Of a stretch of 64,000 nucleotides of DNA, positions 49,198 through 58,156 are shown in pieces. Source of the DNA: Acidimicrobiaceae bacterium (GTDB lineage: Bacteria > Actinomycetota > Acidimicrobiia > Acidimicrobiales > Ilumatobacteraceae). How positions within the stretch are numbered: the first letter of the stretch is position 1; each line of letters begins with the position of its first letter. The DNA is taken from positions 488,608 through 552,607 of the forward strand of contig JACJWF010000002.1 of assembly GCA_020637295.1 (NCBI GenBank), in the 5' to 3' direction. The notes under the pieces are model-generated. The model did not search any database. It had not been told where the DNA came from and saw only the letters and a list, made by a program, of their open reading frames with translations. The position numbers and the translations under genes are program-made.

Positions 49198-49446
49198 GCG
49201 TGGGTCAGCAGCCCGCTCCACGCAGACCGATCGGACGCGATCGTTCTCGAGGTCGAGTACGGCACCATCAACGAGTCCTCGCGCAGGTGCGACCTCCCCA
49301 TGCGTCGAGCACCGGCCGGCCGTCGACGTACGCGGCGACCTGAACGACAGGTCCGGGTCCAACCGGAGATAGCGACCCAGCCGGGTGACGATCTGCTCCA
49401 AGCGCGGGTCGGCGGCTCCGTGCAGTGGTCCGGTCAGTTGCTCCAT
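49198..49446 (-). pseudogene. remnant of a serine hydrolase (beta-lactamase/EstB-like) gene
   Basis: Translated in three frames, the minus strand gives the start of a class C beta-lactamase-like esterase: MEQLTGPLHGAADPRLEQIV from 49446, then VAAYVDGRPVLDAWGG, then EDSLMVPYSTSRTIASD. At least two frame changes separate the pieces, the normal SxxK lysine position reads Arg, and the rest of the gene is missing at the duplication junction. It occupies the spacer between the two duplicate copies. The remaining part of the spacer (49447-49566) shows no gene. Confidence 0.6.
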
Positions 49447-49577
49447 GCCAGGCTCCTCCGTCGTCCTCGCCACCATCGTCGCCGAGCCTGAAGCCCAGGT
49501 CGAATCGGCGCCGACGGCTCATCGTCCGACGGCGACGCCCCGTCCGATGCCCCGACCCTGTGGCCGTGACCTGATCC

Positions 49578-49635
49578 CGCGCCCGTGGGCGCGCCTTCAC
49601 GTCAATCCTGACGTGGAACCGCGCCCGTGGGCGCG
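49578..49635. repeat. twin-palindrome interspersed element, locus 4
   Basis: CGCGCCCGTGGGCGCG at 49578-49593 and 49620-49635, starts 42 bp apart, identical to locus 3 including flanks because it lies at the left edge of duplication copy B. The 414-bp stretch from 49447 to 49860 holds only this element and the second helicase leader. Confidence 0.88.
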
Positions 49636-49860
49636 GAACACGGTCAGGAATCCATCACCACGCACCCCCGGGATGCCACCGGTTCTGTGGGCCGGAAACG
49701 CGCGGAAGCCAATCCAGCCCCAGATGCGGGGATGGCACGAATCAGCCCCAGATACCCGGTAGGGTGTTGGGCGTTGTGGCGCTTCCGCCCAACGGTCGAG
49801 TGCATCGGTTGCCGGTTCCGGCGTGGCCTTCGCGACGGCCACCCCACACAGAAGAACCCC

Positions 49861-51290
49861 ATGCCCACCATGTCCCGGCGCGCACGTTCGCGCCCCTCGG
49901 CGTGCCTGCGCCCTCGAGGCCGCGCTCGCCACCGACGGCATCCGCGCCGTTCCCCATCCAGACCGCCACCTCCCCGACACCCTCGCCGGCCGCGACGTGC
50001 TCGGCCGCGGCCGCACCGGCAGCGGCAAGACGCTGGCGTTCGCCATCCGCTCGTCGCCCGCCTCCTGGCCAACCTGCGCCGCCCCGCCCGGGCACACCCG
50101 CGCCTCGTGCTGGTGCCCACCCGCGAGCTGGCCAACCAGGTGGCCGCCACCATCGCCCCGCTGGCCAGGGCCGCCCGCCTGCGCCACACCGTCGTCTACG
50201 GCGGCGTCGGCTTCGGCAACCAGGTCGCTGCCATGAAGGCCGGCGTCGACATCGTCGTCGCCTGCCCGGGCCGCCTGGAGGACCTGATCGGCCAGCACCA
50301 CTGCCGGCTGGACCAGATCGAGATCACCGTGCTGGACGAGGCCGACCACATGGCCGACATGGGCTTCCTGCCCGGCGTGAAGCGCCTGATGGACCGCACC
50401 CCGGCGGACGGCCAGCGCCTGCTGTTCTCCGCCACGCTCGACCGCGACGTGCAGGTGCTGGTGGACCGCTACCTCCACGACCCGATCACCCACGCGCTCG
50501 ACCCGGAGGACTCCCCCGTCGACGCGATGACGCACCATCTGGTTGAGACCCCGCTGGTGGACAAGCTGGCCGTGGTGACCCGCCTGGCCGCCGGCCACGA
50601 CCGCACCCTGCTCTTCACCCGCACCAAGCACGGTGCCAAGAAGCTGGTGAAGCAACTCGGCCAGCAGGGCGTGCCCGCGGTCGAACTGCACGGCAACCTG
50701 TCGCAGAACGCCCGCGAGCGCAACCTGGCCGAGTTCACCGAGGGCAACGTCACCGTCCTCGTCGCCACCGACATCGCCGCCCGCGGCATCCATGTGGACG
50801 ACGTGCGCCTGGTGGTGCACGTGGACCCGCCGGCCGAGCACAAGGCCTTCCTCCACCGCTCCGGCCGCACGGCCCGCGCCGGCGCCGACGGCGTGGTCGT
50901 CACCGTCATGACGCCCGAGCAGCGCAAGGACGTGCGGGACATGACCCGCAAGGCCGGCATCCGCCCGATCGTCACCGCCGGCGTCGGTGCCGCCCACCCC
51001 CTGCTGGAGGAGCTGGCCGGCCCGAAGGCGCCGCACCGTACCGTGCACATCCATCGCCCGACCCAGCCGCAGGGCCAGCGCAAGCACAGGGCCAGCGGCA
51101 GCAGCAGGGCCAGCAACAGGCGCGGGGCCAGCAGCGGCAGCGGCAGGACGACGGTCGCCCGGCCGGCGCTACTGGCCGCGGTAGCTCGACCCAGCAGGAT
51201 CGTGGTGGGCGCGCAGGCTCGCCCGCACCGGCACCTGCCGGCCGTTCACGTCGGCGGTCCAGGCCCCGCCAGCGACCCACGTCGCGCTGA
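49861..51290 (+). pseudogene. DEAD-box helicase, copy B, frame disrupted
   Basis: The ATG at 49861 matches copy A, but one-base deletions in C-runs between 49,880 and 50,100 break the N-terminal frame before and after motif I (GRTGSGKT is present but out of frame with both ends). From about 50,100 to 51,060 the frame is open and the protein is almost identical to copy A, with DEAD, SAT and HRSGRTARAG. A further frame change near 51,080 precedes a tail that differs from copy A: it would be Gln-rich before rejoining the shared GATGRGSS end and stop at 51290. Either a decaying paralogue or an intact one with assembly errors. Confidence 0.8.
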
Positions 51291-53614
51291 CCGCGCCGGC
51301 GTCGCCCGCCGACACCATCCCCTGGCCGACCGCGCCACCGAGCGTGTGGCCGTACGTGCCATAGCGCAGGTGCCCGACCGCGACCCCGTCGCGGTGGAGC
51401 ACCTCGTGGCCGAACAACTGCACGGCCGGGTCGTCCACCACCACCCGCACCATCCGGTGCACGGCGGGGCGCCCCGGCGAGCCAGCAGCGCGCCGCGCCC
51501 GCGGAAGCCGCCCGGCTTGTCCCAGGCCACGAGGAACCCCATGCCCAGGTCCAGCGGGTGTCGGTGTTGTCGAGGTCCACGCCGTACTCGACGTTGCCCT
51601 TCCGCTGCGCAGGCTCTCCATCGCCGCCGCACCCGCCAGGCGCAAACCCAGCGGTGCCCCCGCAGCGACCACTGCGTCGAACAGCACGCCCGCTGCCGGA
51701 TGCGGCGACGAGCAGCTCGAACCCCAACTCACCGACGTACGTCACCCGCGACACCCGGCAGTCGACGCCCGCCACCGCAGCCTCCGTGCTGTGCAGGTGC
51801 GGCAGTCCGTCCGCAGACACGTCGGTGGTGGTCAGCACGGCCAGCACCTCCGTGACCGCGGCCTGCAGGCTCAGCAGCGCGGTCCCAGGGGTGAGGTCGA
51901 CGACGTCCGCCCCTCCGCCGCCAGCAGCGACACCCACCCTGGTGTGCTGCTCCGGCCCGCAGACCACGAGGAACCGGTCCGCCCCCAGCCGGGTGACCGT
52001 CAAGTCCACCAGCACTCCCCCGTCCTCGCCCAGCCACATCGTGTAGACGACCCGGCCGGGCGGCACGTCCACGTCGCTGCACGACAGGTGCGCCAGCGCG
52101 GCCGACGCGCCCGGCCCGGCAACCTCCAACCGGCTCATCAGGCTCATGTCGAACAGCCCGGCGGCGCTGCGAACGGCGCGGTGCTCCGCGGCGCTGACGC
52201 CCTGCCACGGCTGGGCGTGGAACCCGTCCTCCGACACCACACCCGTGCCGTCGACGTCGAACCACTCGGCGAACTCCCACTCCGCGGCCTGGACGAACCG
52301 CGCCCCGTGTGCGACCAGCCGGTCGTGCAGCGGCGACACCCGCAGGTTGCGCCCGGTCGATGCCCGGCGGTACGGGAACATCGAGTCGCCGAACAGCATC
52401 CCCAACTGCTCCGTCACCCGCTCCGCCAGGAACTGCCCGTCGTTGGCCCACGGCCCGAACCGGGAGGGCTCGATGCCGGTGACGTCCACCTGGGGCCGTC
52501 CGTCCACCATCCACTGGGCCAGCACCTGGCCCGCCCCACCGCCGAGGAGGATGCCGAGCGAGTTCATCCCCGCCAGCATCCAGAAGTTGCGCAGGTTCGG
52601 GGCCGGGCCGAGCAGCATGTGGATGTCCGGCGTGAAGCTCTCCGGACCGCAGAAGAAGGTGTGGATGCCGATCTCGTGGCCGCCGCGCAGCCGGCCGAGC
52701 GCCACGTCGAGGTAGGGCAGGATGCGGTCCCAGTCCGGCTCCAGCCGCAGGAACGACCCCTTCGGCGAGCGGTCGTGGTGCCACGCCCTGGCCACCGGCT
52801 CGAACAGGCCGACCAGCATCCCGCCGACCTCCTCGCGGAAGTAGGCGTAGCGGGACCCGTCCTCCAACACCGGCGTGTCCTTCGGCAGGCCGGGGATCTG
52901 CTCGGTGATCATGTAGTAGTGCTCCGCAGCCTGCAGGGGCACGTCCACCCCGGCCAGCAGGCCGAAGGAGCGGGCCCAGAGGCCGGCGCAGTTCACCACG
53001 TGCTCGGCCTCCACCGTGCCCAGCGCGGTGACGACCCCGGTGACCGCGCCGGCGTGGGTGGTGACCCCGGTGACCTCCACACCCTCGACGATCCTGACCC
53101 CGCGAGCACCTGCCGCCTTGGCGAACGCCATCGACACGTCCACCGGGTTGACCCTGCCCTGGCGCGGGAACCAGAAGCCGGCGTGGAGGTCGTCGGTGAC
53201 CGCCAGCGGCCAGTGCTCCCCCACCTCCTTCGGCGACAACTCGTGCACCTCGGTGCCGAGACGGCGCTGGAAGATGCAGTCCCGGCGCAGCCCCTCGGCG
53301 CGGGCCGCATCGGCGGCGGCCTGCAGATAGCCGACCTCGGCGTACCCGGTGGGCTGCCCGGTCTCCGCTTCCAGCTCGTGGGAGTAGAGCTCGTACGACC
53401 GGGCGAACATCTCCAGCATCGTCTCGTCGCCCATCCCGCCCGACACCAGCAACCCGGCGGCATGCCAGGTGGTGCCGGACGTGAGTTGGTCGCGCTCCAG
53501 CAGCACCACATCGGTCCACCCCTCACACGCCAGGTGGTAGGCGGTGCTCAAGCCCGTGATGCCCCCGCCCACGATCACCACGCGTGCCCTGGTCGGCAGG
53601 TTCGTCACCGTCAT
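51169..53614 (-). pseudogene. full-length dimethylglycine-dehydrogenase-like gene with frameshifts in its 3' part
   Basis: From the ATG at 53614 the protein has a DAO-type FAD domain (VVIVGGGITGLSTAYHL, covalent-flavin-type His in SGTTWHAAGL), the middle FAO domain (GIHTFFCGPESFTPDIHMLLGP) and the start of a GcvT domain. The frame then breaks several times between about 51,960 and 51,470, where copy A is intact, and the expected stop is at 51169. Read literally, the shifted frame stays open by chance to 50972, antisense to the helicase. Role as for the dehydrogenase at 40339: oxidative N-demethylation with transfer to THF. A second paralogue could act on the next methylation state (dimethylglycine versus sarcosine). 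Confidence 0.85.
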
Positions 53615-53700
53615 CCCACCAGCCTGCCCGATGACACCAGGGCGACCGAGCAACGGGTCCGGAAGCAAGGTTGTGGCGGGCAGTGTGCCACCATCGTCGG

Positions 53701-54447
53701 GTGCACTGGGTCTGGATCGTCCTCATCGGCGCCGGGGTGGGGTTCCTCGGCGGGATGTTCGGCAAGGGCGGCTCGGCCATCGCCACACCGCTGCTCGCCG
53801 CCGCCGGCGTGCCGCCGCTGATCGCCGTCGCCTCCCCGCTGCCGGCTACCGTCCCCGGCACCCTCGTGGCCTACCGCAGCTACCACGGCAGCGGCTTCTC
53901 CGATCACCGGATCATCCGCTGGTCCTTGATCTACGGCATCCCCGCCACGGTTGTCGGCGCGCTCATCACCCGCTGGATCGGCGGCGAGTTCCTGGTGAAG
54001 TTCACCGACGTCGTGGTGGCCATCCTCGGCGTGCGGATCATCGTCCAGACCATCCGCCACTCGCAGACGCACGCCGGGCCGGAGACGACGGACACGATGG
54101 GCCGGCTCGCCGGCGTCGCCGTCGCTGTCGGGTTCCTCGCCGGCCTGCTGGCCAACGCCGGCGGGTTCCTGCTGGTGCCCCTCTACCTGGCGGTCCTGAA
54201 CCTGCCGATCAAGAAGGCGCTGGCCTGCTCCCTGGCGGTCGCCTCGGTGTTGGCCCTGCCGGGCACCGTCGTGCACGCCGCGCTCGGGCACGTGGACTGG
54301 CTGGTGACGCTGGTGTTCGGCTCGGCCAGCATCCCGCTCTCGGGGCTGGGCGCTCGCACCGCGGTGAAGATGGATCCTGCCCGCCTGGAGTGGGTCTACG
54401 GCGTCGGCCTGGTGGTGCTGGGCGTCGGCCTGTTCTTCGTCGGCTGA
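53701..54447 (+). CDS. TauE/SafE-family sulfite or organosulfonate exporter
   Basis: A 248-residue membrane protein with about eight helices and the family's two repeated GGxFGxGG-like segments (GVGFLGGMFGKGGSAIATPLL and GFLAGLLANAGGFLLVPLYL). Members export sulfite, sulfoacetate or related anions, or move small carboxylates. The GTG at 53701 is chosen because the first membrane helix begins right there; an earlier in-frame ATG at 53671 would add ten polar residues. It diverges from the dehydrogenase gene across 86 bp. Confidence 0.85.
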   Translation: MHWVWIVLIGAGVGFLGGMFGKGGSAIATPLLAAAGVPPLIAVASPLPATVPGTLVAYRSYHGSGFSDHRIIRWSLIYGIPATVVGALITRWIGGEFLVKFTDVVVAILGVRIIVQTIRHSQTHAGPETTDTMGRLAGVAVAVGFLAGLLANAGGFLLVPLYLAVLNLPIKKALACSLAVASVLALPGTVVHAALGHVDWLVTLVFGSASIPLSGLGARTAVKMDPARLEWVYGVGLVVLGVGLFFVG

Positions 54448-54459
54448 CAGCAAGCCGCG

Positions 54460-55206
54460 TCAGCCGATGGGCGGCCAGTCGCGCACCGACGGCAGCGTCT
54501 CGATCGTGGCATGCAGGCGCCCTGCCGCCGGCGCATCACCCTCCGCACCGACCCCCGACCGGTTCAGCGCCGGGTTGACCAGGCCGCGCATCGTCGCCTC
54601 CGCTGCCGAATCCCACTCCACCCCGGCCTGGCTGAGACCTTCCCGCATCACGTTGATCGGGTCCGCCACCAGCGACTCGTAGCGCACCACACCATGGCGC
54701 AGTTCCCCGATGCCCCGCTGCAGCGCCGCCATGTCGCGGAGCCAGATCTGCTCAGCGTGCTCCACCGCCAGCCCATTGCGCACCTGCAGGCTGCGAGCGG
54801 TGGATCCTGGGTGCCTCAGCGTCACCAGGGCGCGCGCGTCCACCTCCATCGCATGCAGGGCGGCCAGCCAGAGCGGCAGGAAGTGAACGAGGCGCGGGTC
54901 CTTGACTGCGAACCGACCAGCCCCCTCTGAGATGCCCGCGTACTGCTCGGCGATCTCCGCCTGCCATCGCTGCCGCCGTTCGGCACCGGCGAGCGCCAGG
55001 GGATCGACGCGGTCGAACCACTGGAGCCCGACCTCCGCCAGGAAGGCCTCGTGCATCGCCAGCACGTGTTCGTGCTCGAAGTGGCCGAGTGGGTTCTCGT
55101 CGCCCACGTGCAGCAGCGGCTGACCCAACGCGAATCCCTGCGCCTGCACCAGGGCGGTGGTGATGCTGGTGCCGCTGCGGTGGGTACCGAGAACGAGCAT
55201 GCACAT
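54460..55206 (-). CDS. sulfotransferase-family protein
   Basis: A 248-residue protein with the PAPS 5'-phosphosulfate loop GTHRSGTS at residues 7-14 and the 3'-phosphate-binding region ALVTLRHPGSTARSLQVRNGLA. It fits bacterial sulfotransferases that sulfate a glycan, lipid or small alcohol. No PAPS-making genes are nearby. The ATG at 55206 is used; two GTG codons at 55221 and 55224 are alternatives that would make a leaderless start from the GATACT-like element. It diverges closely (32 bp) from the GMC oxidoreductase and probably belongs with the surface-glycan genes that follow. Confidence 0.8.
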   Translation of the reverse strand: MCMLVLGTHRSGTSITTALVQAQGFALGQPLLHVGDENPLGHFEHEHVLAMHEAFLAEVGLQWFDRVDPLALAGAERRQRWQAEIAEQYAGISEGAGRFAVKDPRLVHFLPLWLAALHAMEVDARALVTLRHPGSTARSLQVRNGLAVEHAEQIWLRDMAALQRGIGELRHGVVRYESLVADPINVMREGLSQAGVEWDSAAEATMRGLVNPALNRSGVGAEGDAPAAGRLHATIETLPSVRDWPPIG

Positions 55207-55238
55207 GCGGTGGGGGGCCACCACGGCAGAGTATCGGC

Positions 55239-56543
55239 ATGCCGCTTCGATCTTCCGTCGTCCATGGCGACGTCTGCATCGTGGGTTCTGGCTTTGCGGG
55301 TGTGGCCGCTGCGGAGCGTCTGGCCACCAGCGGTGCCGCCGTGATCGTGCTGGACGCCGGGTTCGACGGGGGGCGGCCTCCCGCTCCTGTGCCCACCGTG
55401 CGGGTCGAAGGCGATGCCGACTTCGACGTCGACGACAATCGCGTTGTCGGCGTCGGCGGCACCAGCGCGAAGTGGAACGGGGTGGCGACGCGTCCCGAGC
55501 CGGCCACGGTGGCGGAGTGGCCGATCCCCACAGGTGAACTGAGCCGCTACTTCGATCAGGCTGAGCAGTGGCTGGGCGTTGCCGGTGCGCCGCCCCGGCA
55601 GGGTGCCGAACCTCCCCGTTCGGACATGCTGCGACCCGCCTCCACCACCCTCCTGCCCGAACATCTGCCCTCACTCGCGCGCTTCGATCCGGTGGTATTG
55701 CCATTCGCCTTCGTGGCCGGCGGCCCTCGCCGGCTGGCCGAGCACGACGTGCCGCGCATGCTGGCCACGGGCGCCGCCCTGCGCACCGGAACCTCGGTCC
55801 GTTCGGTGGAGCCAGCCCGTCGCGGAGCTACCACCGTCCATGTCGTCGATGCCGAGGGCCACGCAGGGGTCGTTCGCGCTCGCCGGGTGGTCCTCGCCTG
55901 CGGCGTCGTGGAGACGATCCGGATTCTCGCCATGTCCACCGGGCGACGCAACCGTGTTGGCGTGGGCAATCTGGCCGGACGGCTCGGCTGCGGTGTCAAC
56001 GCACATCCCCGGCGAAGGGCCACGATCCACCGGGCCCCGGAACTGGACGGTCGCCGCGGCGTGCTCCGCAGCTATCGGGTCGGCGACGAGTTCGCCGCAG
56101 CCGGCCTGGGAAGGGTCCTGCTGGACGTGAACTACATGGAGCCGGTTCCGATGATCGATGTCACCGTGGAGCAGGAGGCGGCGGCCGGCAACTCCATCCG
56201 GCTCGGCGCAGACGGCGATCTGCACGCGCGGCTGACGCTGTCGGCACGCGACCATGCCACCATCGCCGCCGCCGACCGCCTCATCGCCGACGTGGCAATG
56301 ACGCTCCCCGGCGCCGGCACTCCCAGCCCGCCGGTGACGCGGTGGTTCCATCCAGCGGGTGGATGCGCGATGGCGGAGACGGCGGCAACGGGAGTGGTGG
56401 ACCCCCATGGCCAGGTGTTCGGCGTCCCCGGCGTCTATGTCGCAGGGGCTGCCACCTTCCCGACGTCCGGGGCGGGCAACCCGACGCTCACGGTCGTGGC
56501 GCTCGCCCTCCGCCTGGCGGACCACCTGAGGACCCTCGGGTGA
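55239..56543 (+). CDS. GMC-family oxidoreductase (small, glycan-cluster member)
   Basis: A 434-residue FAD protein. The N-terminal loop is VCIVGSGFAGVAAAERLA. The C-terminal GMC end shows WFHPAGGCAM, carrying the catalytic His, and GAATFPTSGAGNPTLTVVALALRLADHL. It is shorter than choline dehydrogenase and resembles the GMC proteins found in polysaccharide or secondary-metabolite loci, where a sugar or polyol hydroxyl may be oxidised. It leads a tightly coupled plus-strand unit (GTGA overlap with the next gene). Confidence 0.85.
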   Translation: MPLRSSVVHGDVCIVGSGFAGVAAAERLATSGAAVIVLDAGFDGGRPPAPVPTVRVEGDADFDVDDNRVVGVGGTSAKWNGVATRPEPATVAEWPIPTGELSRYFDQAEQWLGVAGAPPRQGAEPPRSDMLRPASTTLLPEHLPSLARFDPVVLPFAFVAGGPRRLAEHDVPRMLATGAALRTGTSVRSVEPARRGATTVHVVDAEGHAGVVRARRVVLACGVVETIRILAMSTGRRNRVGVGNLAGRLGCGVNAHPRRRATIHRAPELDGRRGVLRSYRVGDEFAAAGLGRVLLDVNYMEPVPMIDVTVEQEAAAGNSIRLGADGDLHARLTLSARDHATIAAADRLIADVAMTLPGAGTPSPPVTRWFHPAGGCAMAETAATGVVDPHGQVFGVPGVYVAGAATFPTSGAGNPTLTVVALALRLADHLRTLG

Positions 56544-57760
56544 CACCGCCCTCCGCGCTCGCCGCGGCGGCCATCACCACGGTGGCCGCAGCCGCCACCA
56601 CGGCATGGTCGCTGCGGAGGGTGGCGTCAGCAACCCTGGTGGGCGACGAGTACGAGTACGCCGCAGTGGCCACGGCCACACCTGGCCCGGCACCGTTCCG
56701 GAGGATGCCGGGCTATCCCTGGTTGTTGCGCCGATGCGGCACGCTCGGCAGGGCACGTGCCGCTGGCGCCCTCGGCTCGATCGCAGCGACCGGCGCGGCC
56801 ACGGTCAGCGCCGTCCACCTCGCCGGTGGTTGGCCCGGGCTCCTCGCCGGCATCTGGATGGCCGTGGCCGCCGAGCGAGTCCTCCTCAGTGCACGGCTGT
56901 GGCCGGACTCGCTCGCGGCAGCAGGCCATGCGGTCCTCGTGGCTGCGTGTCTCCCCGGCACCGCCGTACATTGGTCGGCTGCCGCCGGTGCCTGCGCAGC
57001 GCTCGTGCTGCTGCGCATCGACGGTGCCGCCACCACTGCGTGCGTCGCTGTTGCGCTGTGGCGGACACCGTGGGCTGCTGCCGCGGTGGGGGCGGCCGGC
57101 GCTGCGGCACTTGTGCTCGCCAGCGCCCGGCGCCGGGTGAACGGCCTCACCGGGCCGGTGGACACCACCGCCTGGTTCAACGTCCGCCTCGCCGCGGAAC
57201 GGCTACGGCACGGACGACTCCCGCTGGAGCCAGATGTCGCACGCCTGGCAGGCACGTGGGCCGGGGAAGGCGACGACCAGCGCGCCGGCGAAGCTCGCGC
57301 CGCCCTGTCGACGCTGGCTCGCCATCCGGTCCTGTGGGGTCGGCAGGTGCTGCGCCGCGCCACGGTGCTGCTGGGGCCGGACACCTTTGGCCGCCATCGC
57401 CTGTTGCCGTCCTACGATCCGCGACCGACGTCCGCGCTGACCGTGTCGTTGCGGGTCGCCGTGCCGGCACTGGTGGTCCTCGCGGCTGCCGGAGTGGCCA
57501 GCGGTGCCGCCCCTGCGCTCGCCCTCTACTGCGGGCTGCAACTGTTGGTGCTGGCGCTGTTCCACGCCCGCACCCGATTCCGTGCCGTGTTGCTGCCAGG
57601 GTTCGCGGCGCTCGCCGCGGCCGGCCTCGAGGGGCTGCAGTCCCACCCCAGGATGGCGGTGGTCGGCGCCGCGTGCGGCCTGGTGCTCACCACGCTGGGT
57701 GCGATCACGGATCTGGAGCGTGCCGGGCTGCCGGTCCGCGACGTTGCCCAGAAAGTATGA
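56540..57760 (+). CDS. polytopic membrane protein, putative GT-C glycosyltransferase
   Basis: A 406-residue membrane protein, Ala/Val/Leu-rich with about nine helices. An acidic pair in the first extracytoplasmic loop (LVGDEYEYAAV) and a terminal basic motif HARTRFRAVLLPGFA match the layout of GT-C (lipid-linked sugar) glycosyltransferases such as the GT39/GT83 group. It would use a polyprenyl-phosphate sugar outside the membrane. The GTG start overlaps the GMC stop by four bases. Family assignment rests on topology and these motifs only. Confidence 0.7.
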   Translation: MTPPSALAAAAITTVAAAATTAWSLRRVASATLVGDEYEYAAVATATPGPAPFRRMPGYPWLLRRCGTLGRARAAGALGSIAATGAATVSAVHLAGGWPGLLAGIWMAVAAERVLLSARLWPDSLAAAGHAVLVAACLPGTAVHWSAAAGACAALVLLRIDGAATTACVAVALWRTPWAAAAVGAAGAAALVLASARRRVNGLTGPVDTTAWFNVRLAAERLRHGRLPLEPDVARLAGTWAGEGDDQRAGEARAALSTLARHPVLWGRQVLRRATVLLGPDTFGRHRLLPSYDPRPTSALTVSLRVAVPALVVLAAAGVASGAAPALALYCGLQLLVLALFHARTRFRAVLLPGFAALAAAGLEGLQSHPRMAVVGAACGLVLTTLGAITDLERAGLPVRDVAQKV

Positions 57761-57811
57761 TCAGATCCACCTCACGCTGACCACGGCACCAAGACCCCCG
57801 GACGACGCACT

Positions 57812-58156
57812 TTGGACACCCAGGAACACGACATCACCGCCGGCTACACCGAGCAGTTGGCGCGCGAGCTGGAAGTCGTTCGCGCCCAGCGGGATCATCA
57901 GATGCAGCGGGCTGCGGCGTTGTCGGCCCAGCTGCTGCAGAGCGAGGCCGCCCTGGCCGACCTGGAGGAGTTGCGGTCGCGCAACGAACAGCTGGCGGAC
58001 GAGCTGGAAACCGCGCTCGACGAGGTGGAGTCCGCGTACCGGCAGATCGCCAACCTCACCGCCGAGCTCGACGCCGTGCACGCCACGGTGAGCTGGCGGG
58101 TCACCAGCGTGCTGCGCGCGGTGCGCCGCCGCACGAAGGGGCAGCACTCCGCATGA
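57812..58156 (+). CDS. coiled-coil protein of a glycosyltransferase locus
   Basis: A 114-residue, almost wholly helical protein with heptad-like Leu/Ala spacing from about residue 12 to 90 (QLARELEVVRAQRD, LEELRSRNEQLADELETALDEVESAYRQIANLTAELDAV). The end, VSWRVTSVLRAVRRR, is a motif common just after coiled coils in bacterial glycosyltransferases. It may tether or oligomerise the glycosyltransferase encoded next. A TTG start at 57812 is assumed; the upstream ribosome site is weak. The ATGA overlap with the next gene is clear. Confidence 0.7.
   Translation: MDTQEHDITAGYTEQLARELEVVRAQRDHQMQRAAALSAQLLQSEAALADLEELRSRNEQLADELETALDEVESAYRQIANLTAELDAVHATVSWRVTSVLRAVRRRTKGQHSA

Larger units (their letters stand above)
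49567..52482. repeat. tandem duplication, copy B (about 2.92 kb)
   Basis: Second copy of 46213-49197. The middle of the helicase (about 50,100-51,060) differs from copy A mainly at third codon positions with an almost unchanged protein. By contrast, 49,820-50,100 and 51,080-51,960 contain many one-base losses or gains, mostly in C or G runs. It lies on the same strand and in the same orientation as copy A and continues into the full-length dehydrogenase gene. Confidence 0.9.

Noticed and set aside
50972..53614. A genuine dehydrogenase of about 880 residues ending at 50972
   Set aside because: The last third is a frameshifted, Arg/Gly-rich read antisense to the helicase; copy A shows the true end at the position equivalent to 51169.
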